Source: Actinomyces weissii (lineage in GTDB: Bacteria > Actinomycetota > Actinomycetes > Actinomycetales > Actinomycetaceae). Taken from it: a DNA stretch of 64,000 nucleotides. The stretch's first letter is position 1, and every line of letters begins with the position of its first letter. Below the pieces are notes generated by a model. That model saw only the letters and a list, made by a program, of their open reading frames with translations, searched no databases and was not told where the DNA came from. A program made the position numbers and the translations under genes. The stretch is taken from assembly GCF_016598775.1 (NCBI RefSeq), contig NZ_CP066802.1:1240001-1304000 (forward strand). The letters are read 5' to 3'. This document shows positions 43,361-51,307 of this stretch, in pieces.

Positions 43361-44485
43361 ATGACAACCAAGCGCATCGGCATCCTGACGGCTGGCGGAG
43401 ACGCCCCTGGGCTCAACGCCGCGATCCGTGGTTTCGGCAAGGTCGCCATCCAGGACTACGGGTGGGAGCTGGTCGGCTTCCGTGACGGTATGCGTGGCCT
43501 GGCGGAGAACCGCACCGTCACGCTGGACGGCAGCGCGCTGGCGGGCATCCTCACCCTCGGGGGGACCATGCTCGGCACCAGCCGGGACAAGGTGCACCGG
43601 ATGCTGGTGGACGGCCAGGTGCAGGACATGGTGCCCACGATCGTGGAGAACTACCAGGCGAACAACCTGGACGCGCTGGTGTGCCTGGGCGGGGGAGGCA
43701 CCGCCAAGAACGCCAAGCGGCTGATGGAAGCCGGGCTGAACGTGCTGCACCTGCCCAAGACCATCGACAACGACATCGTGGGCACGGACTCCTCCTTCGG
43801 CTTCTCCACGGCCCTGGAGATCGCCACGGAGGCGGTGGACCGGCTGCACTCCACCGCGCACTCGCACCACCGCATCATCCTCACGGAGATCATGGGGCAC
43901 CGGGCGGGCTGGCTGGCGCTGGGGGCTGGTATCGCTGGCGGGGCGGACGTGATCCTGCTGCCGGAGATCCCCTACGACGTCGACGCGATCGCGGAGCGCA
44001 TTGAGCGCCGTCGCTCCTACGGCTCGAGCTTCTCGGTGGTGGCGGTGGCGGAGGGCGCCTTGAGCAAGGCGGACCGGGCGGAGGTCGACGACGCGCGCGC
44101 CCTGGTGGCGGACGCCTCCACCCCGGAGGCCAAGGCGGCGGCCAAGCGGGGCGTGAAGCGCCTGGAGGCCTCCCACCGGGCCAACACCTTCACCCTGGCC
44201 GAGCAGCTGGAGCAGCGCACCGGGCTGGAGGCGCGGGTCACGATCCTGGGCTACGTGCAGCGCGGTGGCACCCCGAACGCCACCGACCGCCTGCTGGGCA
44301 CCCGTCTGGGCGTGGCCGGGGCGCAGGCGGTGGCCGAGGGGCACTTTGGCGTGATGGTGGGGGACCGGGGCACTGGCACCGAGCTGGTGCCGCTCAAGCA
44401 GGTGGCCGGGAAGGTCAAGTACGTGCCCCGCGACCACGAGTGGATCCAGGCGGCCCGTTCCGTGGGCACGGCCTTGGGGGACTGA
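43361..44485 (+). CDS. pfkA: 6-phosphofructokinase with mixed ATP/pyrophosphate-type active-site residues
   Basis: The 374-residue enzyme phosphorylates fructose-6-phosphate. The opening [18 protein letters not shown] is the phosphoryl-donor loop, and [15 protein letters not shown] is the catalytic segment. Two specificity positions are informative. Where E. coli PfkA has Asp103-Gly104, this protein has Gly112-Gly113 (LGGGGT). Where E. coli has Gly124, this one has Lys133 (PKTIDND), a residue typical of pyrophosphate-using enzymes. The donor is therefore uncertain, and PPi use is plausible for Actinomyces. The last codons and stop are tandemly duplicated downstream. Transcription looks leaderless. 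Confidence 0.92.
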   Translation: MTTKRIGILTAGGDAPGLNAAIRGFGKVAIQDYGWELVGFRDGMRGLAENRTVTLDGSALAGILTLGGTMLGTSRDKVHRMLVDGQVQDMVPTIVENYQANNLDALVCLGGGGTAKNAKRLMEAGLNVLHLPKTIDNDIVGTDSSFGFSTALEIATEAVDRLHSTAHSHHRIILTEIMGHRAGWLALGAGIAGGADVILLPEIPYDVDAIAERIERRRSYGSSFSVVAVAEGALSKADRAEVDDARALVADASTPEAKAAAKRGVKRLEASHRANTFTLAEQLEQRTGLEARVTILGYVQRGGTPNATDRLLGTRLGVAGAQAVAEGHFGVMVGDRGTGTELVPLKQVAGKVKYVPRDHEWIQAARSVGTALGD

Positions 44486-44502
44486 GGCCTTGGGGGACTG
44501 AG
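44471..44502 (+). repeat. 16-bp tandem duplication spanning the pfkA stop codon
   Basis: GCCTTGGGGGACTGAG occurs at 44471-44486 and again at 44487-44502 without mismatch. The first copy contains the stop codon. Confidence 0.95.
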
Positions 44503-44570
44503 GCGGCGCTGCCGGAGCACCTGGAAGCGCTTGTGGAAGCACTTAGACGGTCATGACGAGGGGGACGACG

Positions 44571-44915
44571 ATGAGCGGCGCGCCCGGTGGCGGGCTCCTT
44601 GAGGTTCCGGGGGCCGCGCCGTTGAGGCGTCCGCGAGTATCAGACGGCCCCGCGGTCCTTGACGCCTTCAGGTCCGACACGCAGATGTCCCGCCAGGGGA
44701 CGGTGCGCACGGTCGAGGAGGCTCACACTTATGTCAAACGGCTCCTGGACGATCCGCAGGCGCATCAGGTCTGGGCCGTCACCGACGATGACGACCGTCT
44801 CATCGGCCTCATCGACGGCGAGCGCATCGACGTCCTGACCTACGGACGCCTGCGCTCTGACCCACAGCCGCCGCCGTGGCAGGGACCGACGGCAGACGAT
44901 TGTCAGCGAGCCTGA
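44571..44915 (+). pseudogene. Internally deleted GNAT-family acetyltransferase
   Basis: The frame encodes 114 residues. The first part reads as the N-terminus of a RimJ/RimL-type GNAT (LRRPRVSDGPAVLDAFRSD, then VWAVTDDDDRLIGLI). It then jumps directly to DGERIDVLTYGRLRSDP, which resembles the last strand and tail of the same family. The acetyl-CoA-binding core (Q/RxxGxG/A) that should lie between, roughly 70-80 residues, is missing. An in-frame internal deletion best explains this, and the product should be inactive. The ATG at 44571 has GAGGGG seven bases upstream; an ATG at 44553 is an alternative. A small novel protein is possible but less likely. Confidence 0.6.
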
Positions 44916-45322
44916 GCGGGGCCGCGGCTCGCCAGAGACCTGGCCGGTCCCAGCCGTTCCCAACCAGTCCAGCATCGCCGATAATGTACATTATGTCATT
45001 CTGTCTGAGAGGAGCGCCCGCCCAGCCGCCCGCCTGCCTCCCCTCGCCACCTCCCCTAGTCCTTCTTTCCAAGCCCTTCTCCCCAAGCCGCTCCCGTCTC
45101 CTTCCGACTCACCTCTGCGGCCCCTGTCCCGTTCCTAGGCACAGCGACTGATGCGCTTTCTGGTGCCAGCCCCGCGCAGCCTCATCCGTGCCTGTGGCAG
45201 ACGCGCCGCCCTGGCGGTCAGAACCAGCAAGCCGCCGCCACATTGCGCTGGTGTAGCCTGAGCCACAGCCGGTATCTTGGTGCGGTGCCCGGACGCACGG
45301 ACCGGGCCGCATAAGGAGCCGC
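44916..45322. other. Upstream region of the ABC exporter pair
   Basis: About 400 bases without a supported gene. It contains an AT-rich palindrome (44981-44994), a pyrimidine-rich tract (45010-45110) and a ribosome site (AAGGAG) just before the permease ATG. Confidence 0.5.
44981..44994. promoter_or_regulatory. AT-rich 14-bp perfect palindrome, candidate operator
   Basis: ATAATGTACATTAT is perfectly self-complementary and stands out in very GC-rich surroundings. It resembles PadR-type (ATGT/ACAT) or TetR-type operators. No regulator gene is adjacent; the exporter genes start 330 bases downstream. Confidence 0.5.
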
Positions 45323-46456
45323 ATGTTCTTGGCCCTCAGAGAGATCAAGCACCAGCCATCGCGCTTCGTGCTGATCGTCCTGGTCATCACCCTGGTCGCC
45401 TACCTGACCTTCTTCCTGGCCGCACTGGCCGTGGGGCTGGCCCACTCCTACCGGGCCGCCATCGACTCCTGGGACGCCCGGGCCGTGGTGCTCACCGCCG
45501 CCTCCAACCAGAACCTCAACGCCTCCCGCCTCAGCCCCGAGCAGATCGAGCGTGTGCGCCAGGAGGCCGCCGCCGTAGACGCCCAGGCGCACCCGCTCAA
45601 GGTGCAGGGCGTGGTGCTGGAGCGGGTGCCCGCTGACGGCGACGGCACGGCAGGCACCTCCCAGACCCCGCTGCGCTCCGACGCCTTCGCCCTGGGTGTA
45701 GGGTCCACCGGCCCCCTGGCCTCTCCCCCGTCCCAAGGCTCCCCGATCAGCGACCCCGCCTCGGAGGTGCTGCTGGACGACAGCCTCGTGGAGGACGGCT
45801 GGGCCGTCGGTGACCGGCTGCGCCTTTCAGGTTCCACGCAGGTCCTGCGCGTGGTGGGCCTCACCCACGACCAGACCCTCCAGGCCGCGGGCACCGTCAC
45901 CATCGACCCAGGCACCCTCCAGGAGGCGCTGGGGACCGGTGGGAGTATGCCGCCCAACGCCGTCGTCATCACCTCTGCCCAGGACCAGTCCCCGCCCGCG
46001 GGCCTGGCTGAGAGCCTGGACCCGCAGGAGCTGGAGCTGCTCACCCCGGCCGAGCTGGTGCAGACCCTGCCGGGATACTCCGCCCAGGTACTGACCTTCA
46101 CCCTCATGATCTCCGCCCTGGTGGTGATCGCGGCACTGGTGCTGGGCATCTTCCTGTACGTGCTCACTCTGCAGAAGCGCCCGGTACTGGGCGTGCTCAA
46201 GGCCCGCGGGGTGCCCACCCGTTACCTGGTGGCCTCCGGCAGCGCCCAGACGCTGGTCCTGGCCGGAGGCGGCGTCGGTGCCGGGCTGCTGCTGGTCCTG
46301 CTCACCGGTCAGGTGCTGCCGGCAGCGGTGCCCTTCCGCCTCTCCCCCGTGCTGACCGCAGCCGTCACCGCCGCCTTCGTGGTGGTGGCGCTGCTGGGCG
46401 GCCTGATCTCCGTGCGGGTGGTCACCCGCATCGACCCCGTGGAGGCCATCGCATGA
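45323..46456 (+). CDS. ABC transporter permease (FtsX/MacB-like, exporter type)
   Basis: The 377-residue membrane protein has one N-terminal membrane helix (FVLIVLVITLVAYLTFFLAALAV), a large extracytoplasmic domain of about 200 residues, and three C-terminal helices (about 245-375). This is the four-helix FtsX topology of MacB/LolC/HrtB-type mechanotransmission exporters. It starts at ATG with AAGGAG eight bases upstream and overlaps the ATPase gene (ATGA). A substrate such as a peptide, haem or lipid cannot be assigned. Confidence 0.87.
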   Translation: MFLALREIKHQPSRFVLIVLVITLVAYLTFFLAALAVGLAHSYRAAIDSWDARAVVLTAASNQNLNASRLSPEQIERVRQEAAAVDAQAHPLKVQGVVLERVPADGDGTAGTSQTPLRSDAFALGVGSTGPLASPPSQGSPISDPASEVLLDDSLVEDGWAVGDRLRLSGSTQVLRVVGLTHDQTLQAAGTVTIDPGTLQEALGTGGSMPPNAVVITSAQDQSPPAGLAESLDPQELELLTPAELVQTLPGYSAQVLTFTLMISALVVIAALVLGIFLYVLTLQKRPVLGVLKARGVPTRYLVASGSAQTLVLAGGGVGAGLLLVLLTGQVLPAAVPFRLSPVLTAAVTAAFVVVALLGGLISVRVVTRIDPVEAIA

Positions 46457-47151
46457 GCCCGGAGCAGCCACTGATGACCTTGGAGTCCGTCTCCAAGTCC
46501 TACACGCAGGGCAGTGAGACCGTGCAGGCACTCGCCCCCACCAGCCTGGAGCTCCTGCCAGGGCAGATGGTGGGGATCCTGGGGCCCTCGGGCTCGGGCA
46601 AGTCCACGCTGCTGACCATCATGGGGGGCCTGCGTACCCCCAGCCAGGGCGCGGTGCGCATCGGCGGGGAGCCCTTCTCCGAGCTGGCGGAGCGTGAGCG
46701 TGCCCGGCTGCGCCACCGGCGCCTGGGCTTCGTGCTGCAGGCCTCCGGGCTGGTGCCCTTCCTGCGTCTGCGCGACCAGCTGGCCCTTTACGACAAGGTC
46801 GAGCGCACCCGGCCCCGCCCGGAGCGCCAGGCCCACCTGGTCAGCGAGCTGGGGATCGAGGAGCTGCTGGACTCCTACCCCGAGCAGATGAGCGGGGGCG
46901 AGCGGCAGCGCGCCGCGATCGCCGTGGCCCTCTACCACGAGCCGGACATCGTGCTGGCTGACGAGCCGACCGCCGCCCTGGACTCCTCACGCGCCCGCGA
47001 CGTCGCCCGGCTGCTGGCCCAGCAGACCCACGAGCAGGACAAGGCCACCGTCATGGTCACCCACGACGAGCGGCTGCTGCCGGTGTGCGACCGGGTGCTG
47101 GTCATGGAGGACGGGGTCCTGAGGGAGGCGGTTGCCGGTGAGCACCACTGA
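46453..47151 (+). CDS. ABC transporter ATP-binding protein (MacB/LolD-type)
   Basis: The 232-residue ATPase carries Walker A GPSGSGKST, the signature MSGGERQRAAIA, Walker B IVLADEPTAALD and the switch His in MVTHDE. It pairs with the preceding permease by overlapping start and stop codons and probably powers export. The SGNH hydrolase gene overlaps its 3' end by 14 bases, forming a three-gene unit. Confidence 0.93.
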   Translation: MSPEQPLMTLESVSKSYTQGSETVQALAPTSLELLPGQMVGILGPSGSGKSTLLTIMGGLRTPSQGAVRIGGEPFSELAERERARLRHRRLGFVLQASGLVPFLRLRDQLALYDKVERTRPRPERQAHLVSELGIEELLDSYPEQMSGGERQRAAIAVALYHEPDIVLADEPTAALDSSRARDVARLLAQQTHEQDKATVMVTHDERLLPVCDRVLVMEDGVLREAVAGEHH

Positions 47152-47809
47152 CGGCGGCCTGCCTGCGCCCACCGGCGGCAGCTTCCCCACGGCGGTGTTC
47201 CTGGGCGACTCGGTGACCGCTGGCGCCTGCTTCCTGAGCCACCCCCGCAACCGCTGGCCCTCCCTGCTGTGCGAGCACCTGCGCTGGCGGGAGGTGAACC
47301 TCTCGACACCGGGCCTGGGCTTCTTCTGCCGTCGCGGGGGCCACCTGCCCGGGGGCTCCCGCTCACCCTCCGCCAGGGACCGCAGCTGGCTGGAGGTGGT
47401 GCTGCGCAGCGAGCCTGACGTGGTCACTGTGTGCCTGGGCCTGAACGACGCCGCCCTGCTGCCCTCCCAGCTGGAGCTCGTGCGCGCCGCGGTCCAGCAC
47501 GACCTGGGCTTCCTGCGCCAGCGCCTGCCGGGCACCCCCGTGCTGGTGGCCCCGTTCTTCCCCTTCCTGGACCGCGGGCCGCGCTTTGCCGTGGTGCGCA
47601 CGATGGTGCACGACACCGCCACCTCCCTGGGCCTGCAGTCCACTGACGCCGCCAGCCAGGCGGTGGACGGTGACGAGCGCAAGCTGCACCAGGACCTGAT
47701 CCACCCCAACGACGCCGGGCACGCCGCCATCGCCCGCGCCATGATCCAGGTCTACCGCAGCCTGGTGCCCGGGATGTGCCCGCCTGAGCACGGCCCGGCC
47801 GCGGAGTAG
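47138..47809 (+). CDS. SGNH/GDSL-family hydrolase
   Basis: The 223-residue esterase-like enzyme has block I FLGDSVTAG (nucleophile Ser in GDS), block III GLND and block V DLIHPNDAGH with the catalytic Asp and His. No signal peptide is seen, so it should act in the cytoplasm. The GTG at 47138 is chosen, with AGGGAGG about eight bases upstream; a TTG six bases earlier is less likely. It overlaps the ABC ATPase gene, so a role linked to the exporter (for example deacylating its substrate) is possible but unproven. Confidence 0.85.
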   Translation: MSTTDGGLPAPTGGSFPTAVFLGDSVTAGACFLSHPRNRWPSLLCEHLRWREVNLSTPGLGFFCRRGGHLPGGSRSPSARDRSWLEVVLRSEPDVVTVCLGLNDAALLPSQLELVRAAVQHDLGFLRQRLPGTPVLVAPFFPFLDRGPRFAVVRTMVHDTATSLGLQSTDAASQAVDGDERKLHQDLIHPNDAGHAAIARAMIQVYRSLVPGMCPPEHGPAAE

Positions 47810-47862
47810 TCCAGATTAGGTTGCGGTAGCCGGGCCAGCCGGGTGGGATCTGATGCGGCCCC

Positions 47863-47868
47863 TATGAT
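47863..47868 (+). promoter_or_regulatory. Candidate -10 box for the LacI-family gene
   Basis: TATGAT lies 45 bases before the start codon, with no good -35 match. A leadered mRNA is expected because GAGGAG precedes the start. Confidence 0.4.
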
Positions 47869-47912
47869 GGGCGGGTACCCAGGACCGTGCTGGAACACCA
47901 TGAGGAGTGTCT

Positions 47913-48914
47913 GTGCCCGAGCGCCACGAACCCACGCTCGCTGACGTCGCCAAGCTGGCTGGCGTGTCCCTGACCACAGTCTCCCGTGTGCTCAACAACC
48001 GCGGCTACCTGTCCCAGCGCACCCGGGAGGCAGTGGCGGAGGCCATCGCAGAGCTGGGCTACCGCCCTAACCAGCTGGCGCGGGCCCTGCACGGCAAGTC
48101 CACCCAGACCGTCGGGCTGATCGTGCCCTCCACCGCCCTGCCCTTCTTCGGGGAGCTGGCGGTGGGGGTGGAGAACTCCCTGGCGGAGCACGGCTACCGG
48201 GTGCTGATCTGCTCCTCCATGGGCAACGTGGACCGGGAGAAGCAGTACCTGGACCTGCTGCTGTCCAACCGGGTGGACGGCATCATCACGGGAGCCCACA
48301 ACGAGAACATCGCGGAGTACGCGAACGTGCGCATGCCGCTGGTGTCGATCGACCGGGAGATCTCCCCCAGCGTGCCCAATATCCGCTGCGACAACCTGGC
48401 TGGAGGGCGCCTGGCCACCCAGCGCCTGCTCGACGCCGGGGCCCGGCGTCCCGCCCTGCTGACCTCCAGCTCCGGTCCCCGCAACCTGCGGGAGGCTGGC
48501 TACCGTGAGGTGCTGGAGGCTACTGGGTTGCCGCCCGTGGTACTGACGGTGCCTTTCCATACGCCGGATGCTTTGCGTGAGCAGCTGGTCTTTGCCGGGC
48601 TGGACTCGGTGGCCGACCAGGTGGACGCGGTCTTTGCCACCGACGACCTGACGGCGGCCACGGTGCTGGAGTGGGCACGTCGTCGGGGGCTCCTGGTCCC
48701 GGAGCAGCTGAAGGTGATTGGTTTTGACGGCACGACGGCGTTGCGTCGGGCCCTGCCGGGCCTAACCACCGTCTGCCAGCCGATTGCCGAGCTCGCCGAC
48801 CGGGCGGTGGACGCGCTGGTGGAGCAGATCGCGGCCCGACAGGCTGGTACTACCGCCCCGGCCCTGGCCGACTGCGTGCTGCCGGTGGAGCTGGCCGTGG
48901 GCCGGACCGCCTGA
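47913..48914 (+). CDS. scrR: LacI-family transcriptional regulator, probable sucrose regulator
   Basis: The 333-residue repressor starts with the LacI helix-turn-helix and hinge (TLADVAKLAGVSLTTVSRVL, then YRPNQLARAL). A periplasmic-binding-protein-like effector domain follows (VGLIVPSTALPFFGELAVGVE in outline; VFATDDLTAA; VIGFDGT). GTG at 47913 is preferred over GTG 47907, which would lie inside the GAGGAG ribosome site. It converges on the sucrose PTS gene across a strong terminator. Matching palindromes with a central CG upstream of scrA and scrB are good candidates for its operators. Confidence 0.88.
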   Translation: MPERHEPTLADVAKLAGVSLTTVSRVLNNRGYLSQRTREAVAEAIAELGYRPNQLARALHGKSTQTVGLIVPSTALPFFGELAVGVENSLAEHGYRVLICSSMGNVDREKQYLDLLLSNRVDGIITGAHNENIAEYANVRMPLVSIDREISPSVPNIRCDNLAGGRLATQRLLDAGARRPALLTSSSGPRNLREAGYREVLEATGLPPVVLTVPFHTPDALREQLVFAGLDSVADQVDAVFATDDLTAATVLEWARRRGLLVPEQLKVIGFDGTTALRRALPGLTTVCQPIAELADRAVDALVEQIAARQAGTTAPALADCVLPVELAVGRTA

Positions 48915-48985
48915 GCGGCTGAGACGGCTACAGCCCTTGCCGGAGCCCTTCCGACCTTGGCCGCTGGCCCGGCCTGCTTGACCTG

Positions 48986-49031
48986 AGCCAGTCCGGTCCG
49001 CCCTGCTGCGGTGAGGCGGACCGGACTGGCT
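48986..49031. terminator. Bidirectional terminator between scrR and scrA
   Basis: AGCCAGTCCGGTCCGCC (48986-49002) and its exact complement at 49015-49031 form a 17-bp perfect stem with a 12-base loop between converging genes. Confidence 0.9.
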
Positions 49032-49079
49032 GGTACCGGCTGTCAGGGGCCTGGTTAGCCCGTGGTGGCGCGTCTGCGG

Positions 49080-51107
49080 TCAGGCCTCGACGGCGGCCGC
49101 CTCCACGCTGAACAGCGCCTGCCCGCGCTGCACCTCACCAGCAGCCTGAGGGCTGAGGCTGCCAGGCTGTGCCCCCTTGGTGACGACCACCGGGGTGACG
49201 GTCTGGTAGCCCGCCGCCTTGACGGCCTCCCAGTCAACCTCTACCAGCGTCTGCCCGGCAGCCACGCGGTCTCCCTGCTGGACCTTTGGGGTGAAGCCGC
49301 GCCCCTCCAGCCGGACCGTGTCCAGGCCCACGTGCACCAGCACCTCAAGCCCGTTGGCGGCCCGGATGCCGTAGGCGTGTCCGGTGGGGAAGGCCAGCAC
49401 CACCTCGCCGTCCAAGGGGGAGACGACCTCTCCCCCGCTGGGCTCCACCGCCAGGCCCGGCCCCAGGGCGCCGGAGGCGAAGACGGCGTCCTCAACCTGT
49501 TCCAGGGCCAGGACCTGCCCGGCCAGCGGGGACAGCACCCGGGGCTCCGGCGTGGCCTCAGCCAGGGGCTGCGAGGCGGCAGCTGCGGGCACTTCCGCAG
49601 GGAGCACGGGGGCGGCCTCAGTGCTGGCGCCAGCGACCTCCGTAGCCGCACCGAGGCTGGCTCGGCCCCTGGGGGTGGTGGCGTAGGCGAAGGCCACCCC
49701 GAAGGCGACCAGAAAGGTCAGCGCCTCCAGCACCAGGTACATCGGGATGCTCTCGGGCTTGATCGACACCAGCCCCACGAATCCCGCGGCTCCCAGCGCC
49801 TGACCGCGTACGTTGAACAGGGCCACGCCCATGGAGCCCAGGGCCGCCGCCCCCATGCCGATGAAGAAGGGCCAGCGCAGCCGCAGGTTCACACCGAAGA
49901 TCGCCGGCTCGGTGATACCGAAGACGGCGGAGGCGCCACCGGCCCCGGCCAGGCCCTTGAGCTTGGCGTCGCGGGCCTTGAAGAACACCGCCAGGGCCAC
50001 AGCACCTTGGGCGATATTGGCCATTGAGGCGATGGGGAAGATAAAGTCCCCGACGCCGCTGGTGATCAGGGGGATCTCCACGGCCGGGAAGGACTGGTGC
50101 AGGCCGGTGACGACGATGGGTGAGTACACCAGGCCGAAGAGCAGCCCGCCCAGGGCCCCGAGGTGGTCGTAGCCCCAGGAGATGCTGTTGGTCAGGCCCT
50201 CGGCCAGGAGCCGGGTCACGGGGCCGATAGCGATAAAGGCCAGGAAGCCGGTAACCAGCATCGTTACCAGCGGGGTCAGCAGGAAGTCGACGGTGCCCTT
50301 GAGCCGCTTGTGCAGCTGCTTCTCGATCAGGCACATGACGTAGGTGACCGCCAGGGTGGGGATCACCTGGGCCTGGTAGCCGATCTTGGCTACGTCCATG
50401 CCGAACAGGTGCCAGTACTCCACCTGGGCCTGCCCGGCCAGGGCGGCGCCGGTGCTCCAGGCGTTGAGCAGCTCCCCGGAGACCATGGCCCCGCCGATGG
50501 CCGCCCCCAGGTAGACGTTGCCGCCGAAGCGCTTGGCGGCGGAGAAGCCGATCAGTATGGGCAGGAAGGAGAAGGCGGCTGCCGAGATCATGTTTATCAG
50601 GGCGGCGTAGTCGGTGAGCCAGGACCACCTGTCCACCAGGGAGTAGAGGCCCTCAGGGTTCTCGGCGGTGACGTGGGCGGCGTCGGAGAAGAAGTCGGCG
50701 GTCAGGACGTTGTTGATGGCCATCATCAGGCCGCCGGCGATCAGGGCCGGCAGCACGGGCACGAAGATGTCGGCGATCATCTTGACGAAGCGGGAGAAGG
50801 GGTTGCCGCCCTGTTCGGCCTCCTCCTTGGCGGCGTCCTTGGAGACCTCGCGCACTCCCCCGTCAGTGACCATGTGCCGGTAGACGACGTCGACGTCCCC
50901 GGGGCCGACGATGATCTGGTACATGCCACCTGCCACGAAGGTGCCCTTGAGGTCCGGGTCGGCGTCCAGGGCCTTCTGGTCCACCTGCTCCAGGTCCGCC
51001 AGCACTAGGCGCAGGCGGGTCGCGCAGTGCGCAGCAGCCGTGATGTTCCCTGCTCCACCGACGTGCTTGATGACGTCCCTCGCCACACGGGCGTGATCCA
51101 TTGCCAC
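49080..51107 (-). CDS. scrA: Sucrose-family PTS permease EIIBCA
   Basis: The 675-residue permease imports and phosphorylates a glucoside, most likely sucrose. Domains in order: EIIB with phospho-Cys28 (AAHCATRLRL), EIIC with about ten membrane segments (FVPVLPALIAGGLMMAINNVL, PIVVTGLHQSFPAVE), an Ala/Pro linker, and a glucose-type EIIA with the phospho-His in VLVHVGLDT. The GTG at 51107 has AGGAG six bases upstream; an ATG at 51101 is 12 bases from it. It is read on the minus strand after scrB, with its own promoter and operator. Confidence 0.9.
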   Translation of the reverse strand: MAMDHARVARDVIKHVGGAGNITAAAHCATRLRLVLADLEQVDQKALDADPDLKGTFVAGGMYQIIVGPGDVDVVYRHMVTDGGVREVSKDAAKEEAEQGGNPFSRFVKMIADIFVPVLPALIAGGLMMAINNVLTADFFSDAAHVTAENPEGLYSLVDRWSWLTDYAALINMISAAAFSFLPILIGFSAAKRFGGNVYLGAAIGGAMVSGELLNAWSTGAALAGQAQVEYWHLFGMDVAKIGYQAQVIPTLAVTYVMCLIEKQLHKRLKGTVDFLLTPLVTMLVTGFLAFIAIGPVTRLLAEGLTNSISWGYDHLGALGGLLFGLVYSPIVVTGLHQSFPAVEIPLITSGVGDFIFPIASMANIAQGAVALAVFFKARDAKLKGLAGAGGASAVFGITEPAIFGVNLRLRWPFFIGMGAAALGSMGVALFNVRGQALGAAGFVGLVSIKPESIPMYLVLEALTFLVAFGVAFAYATTPRGRASLGAATEVAGASTEAAPVLPAEVPAAAASQPLAEATPEPRVLSPLAGQVLALEQVEDAVFASGALGPGLAVEPSGGEVVSPLDGEVVLAFPTGHAYGIRAANGLEVLVHVGLDTVRLEGRGFTPKVQQGDRVAAGQTLVEVDWEAVKAAGYQTVTPVVVTKGAQPGSLSPQAAGEVQRGQALFSVEAAAVEA

Positions 51108-51195
51108 CCGGGGCTCCTTTCTCGTATGTGTTGGATGTCTGCTCTTCATTGAGCCCGGCTGGGCCATACCTCGGTGACGTGACCGCCCCGGAAGG

Positions 51196-51242
51196 TATGT
51201 CAAACGTATGACATAGTATGTTGTGGCACAGACCACCCGCAA
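51196..51242 (-). promoter_or_regulatory. scrA promoter with overlapping LacI-type operator
   Basis: On the minus strand TTGCGG (51242-51237) and TACTAT (51218-51213) are 18 bases apart. The near-perfect palindrome TATGTCAAACGTATGACATA (51196-51215) overlaps the -10 box, a classic repressor position. It shares TGTCAAACGTA with the site before scrB. Confidence 0.7.
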
Positions 51243-51307
51243 GACCTTGATCCAGGAGCAGCAGGCTGCGGCCCGAACGGCGCGCCCACAGCCTGCGACA
51301 GCCGCCT

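Noticed and set aside
44876-45151. Small plus-strand open frame covering the AT-rich palindrome
   Set aside because: It overlaps the end of the acetyltransferase remnant and is Pro/Ser-rich with no ribosome site; it crosses what looks like a regulatory region.
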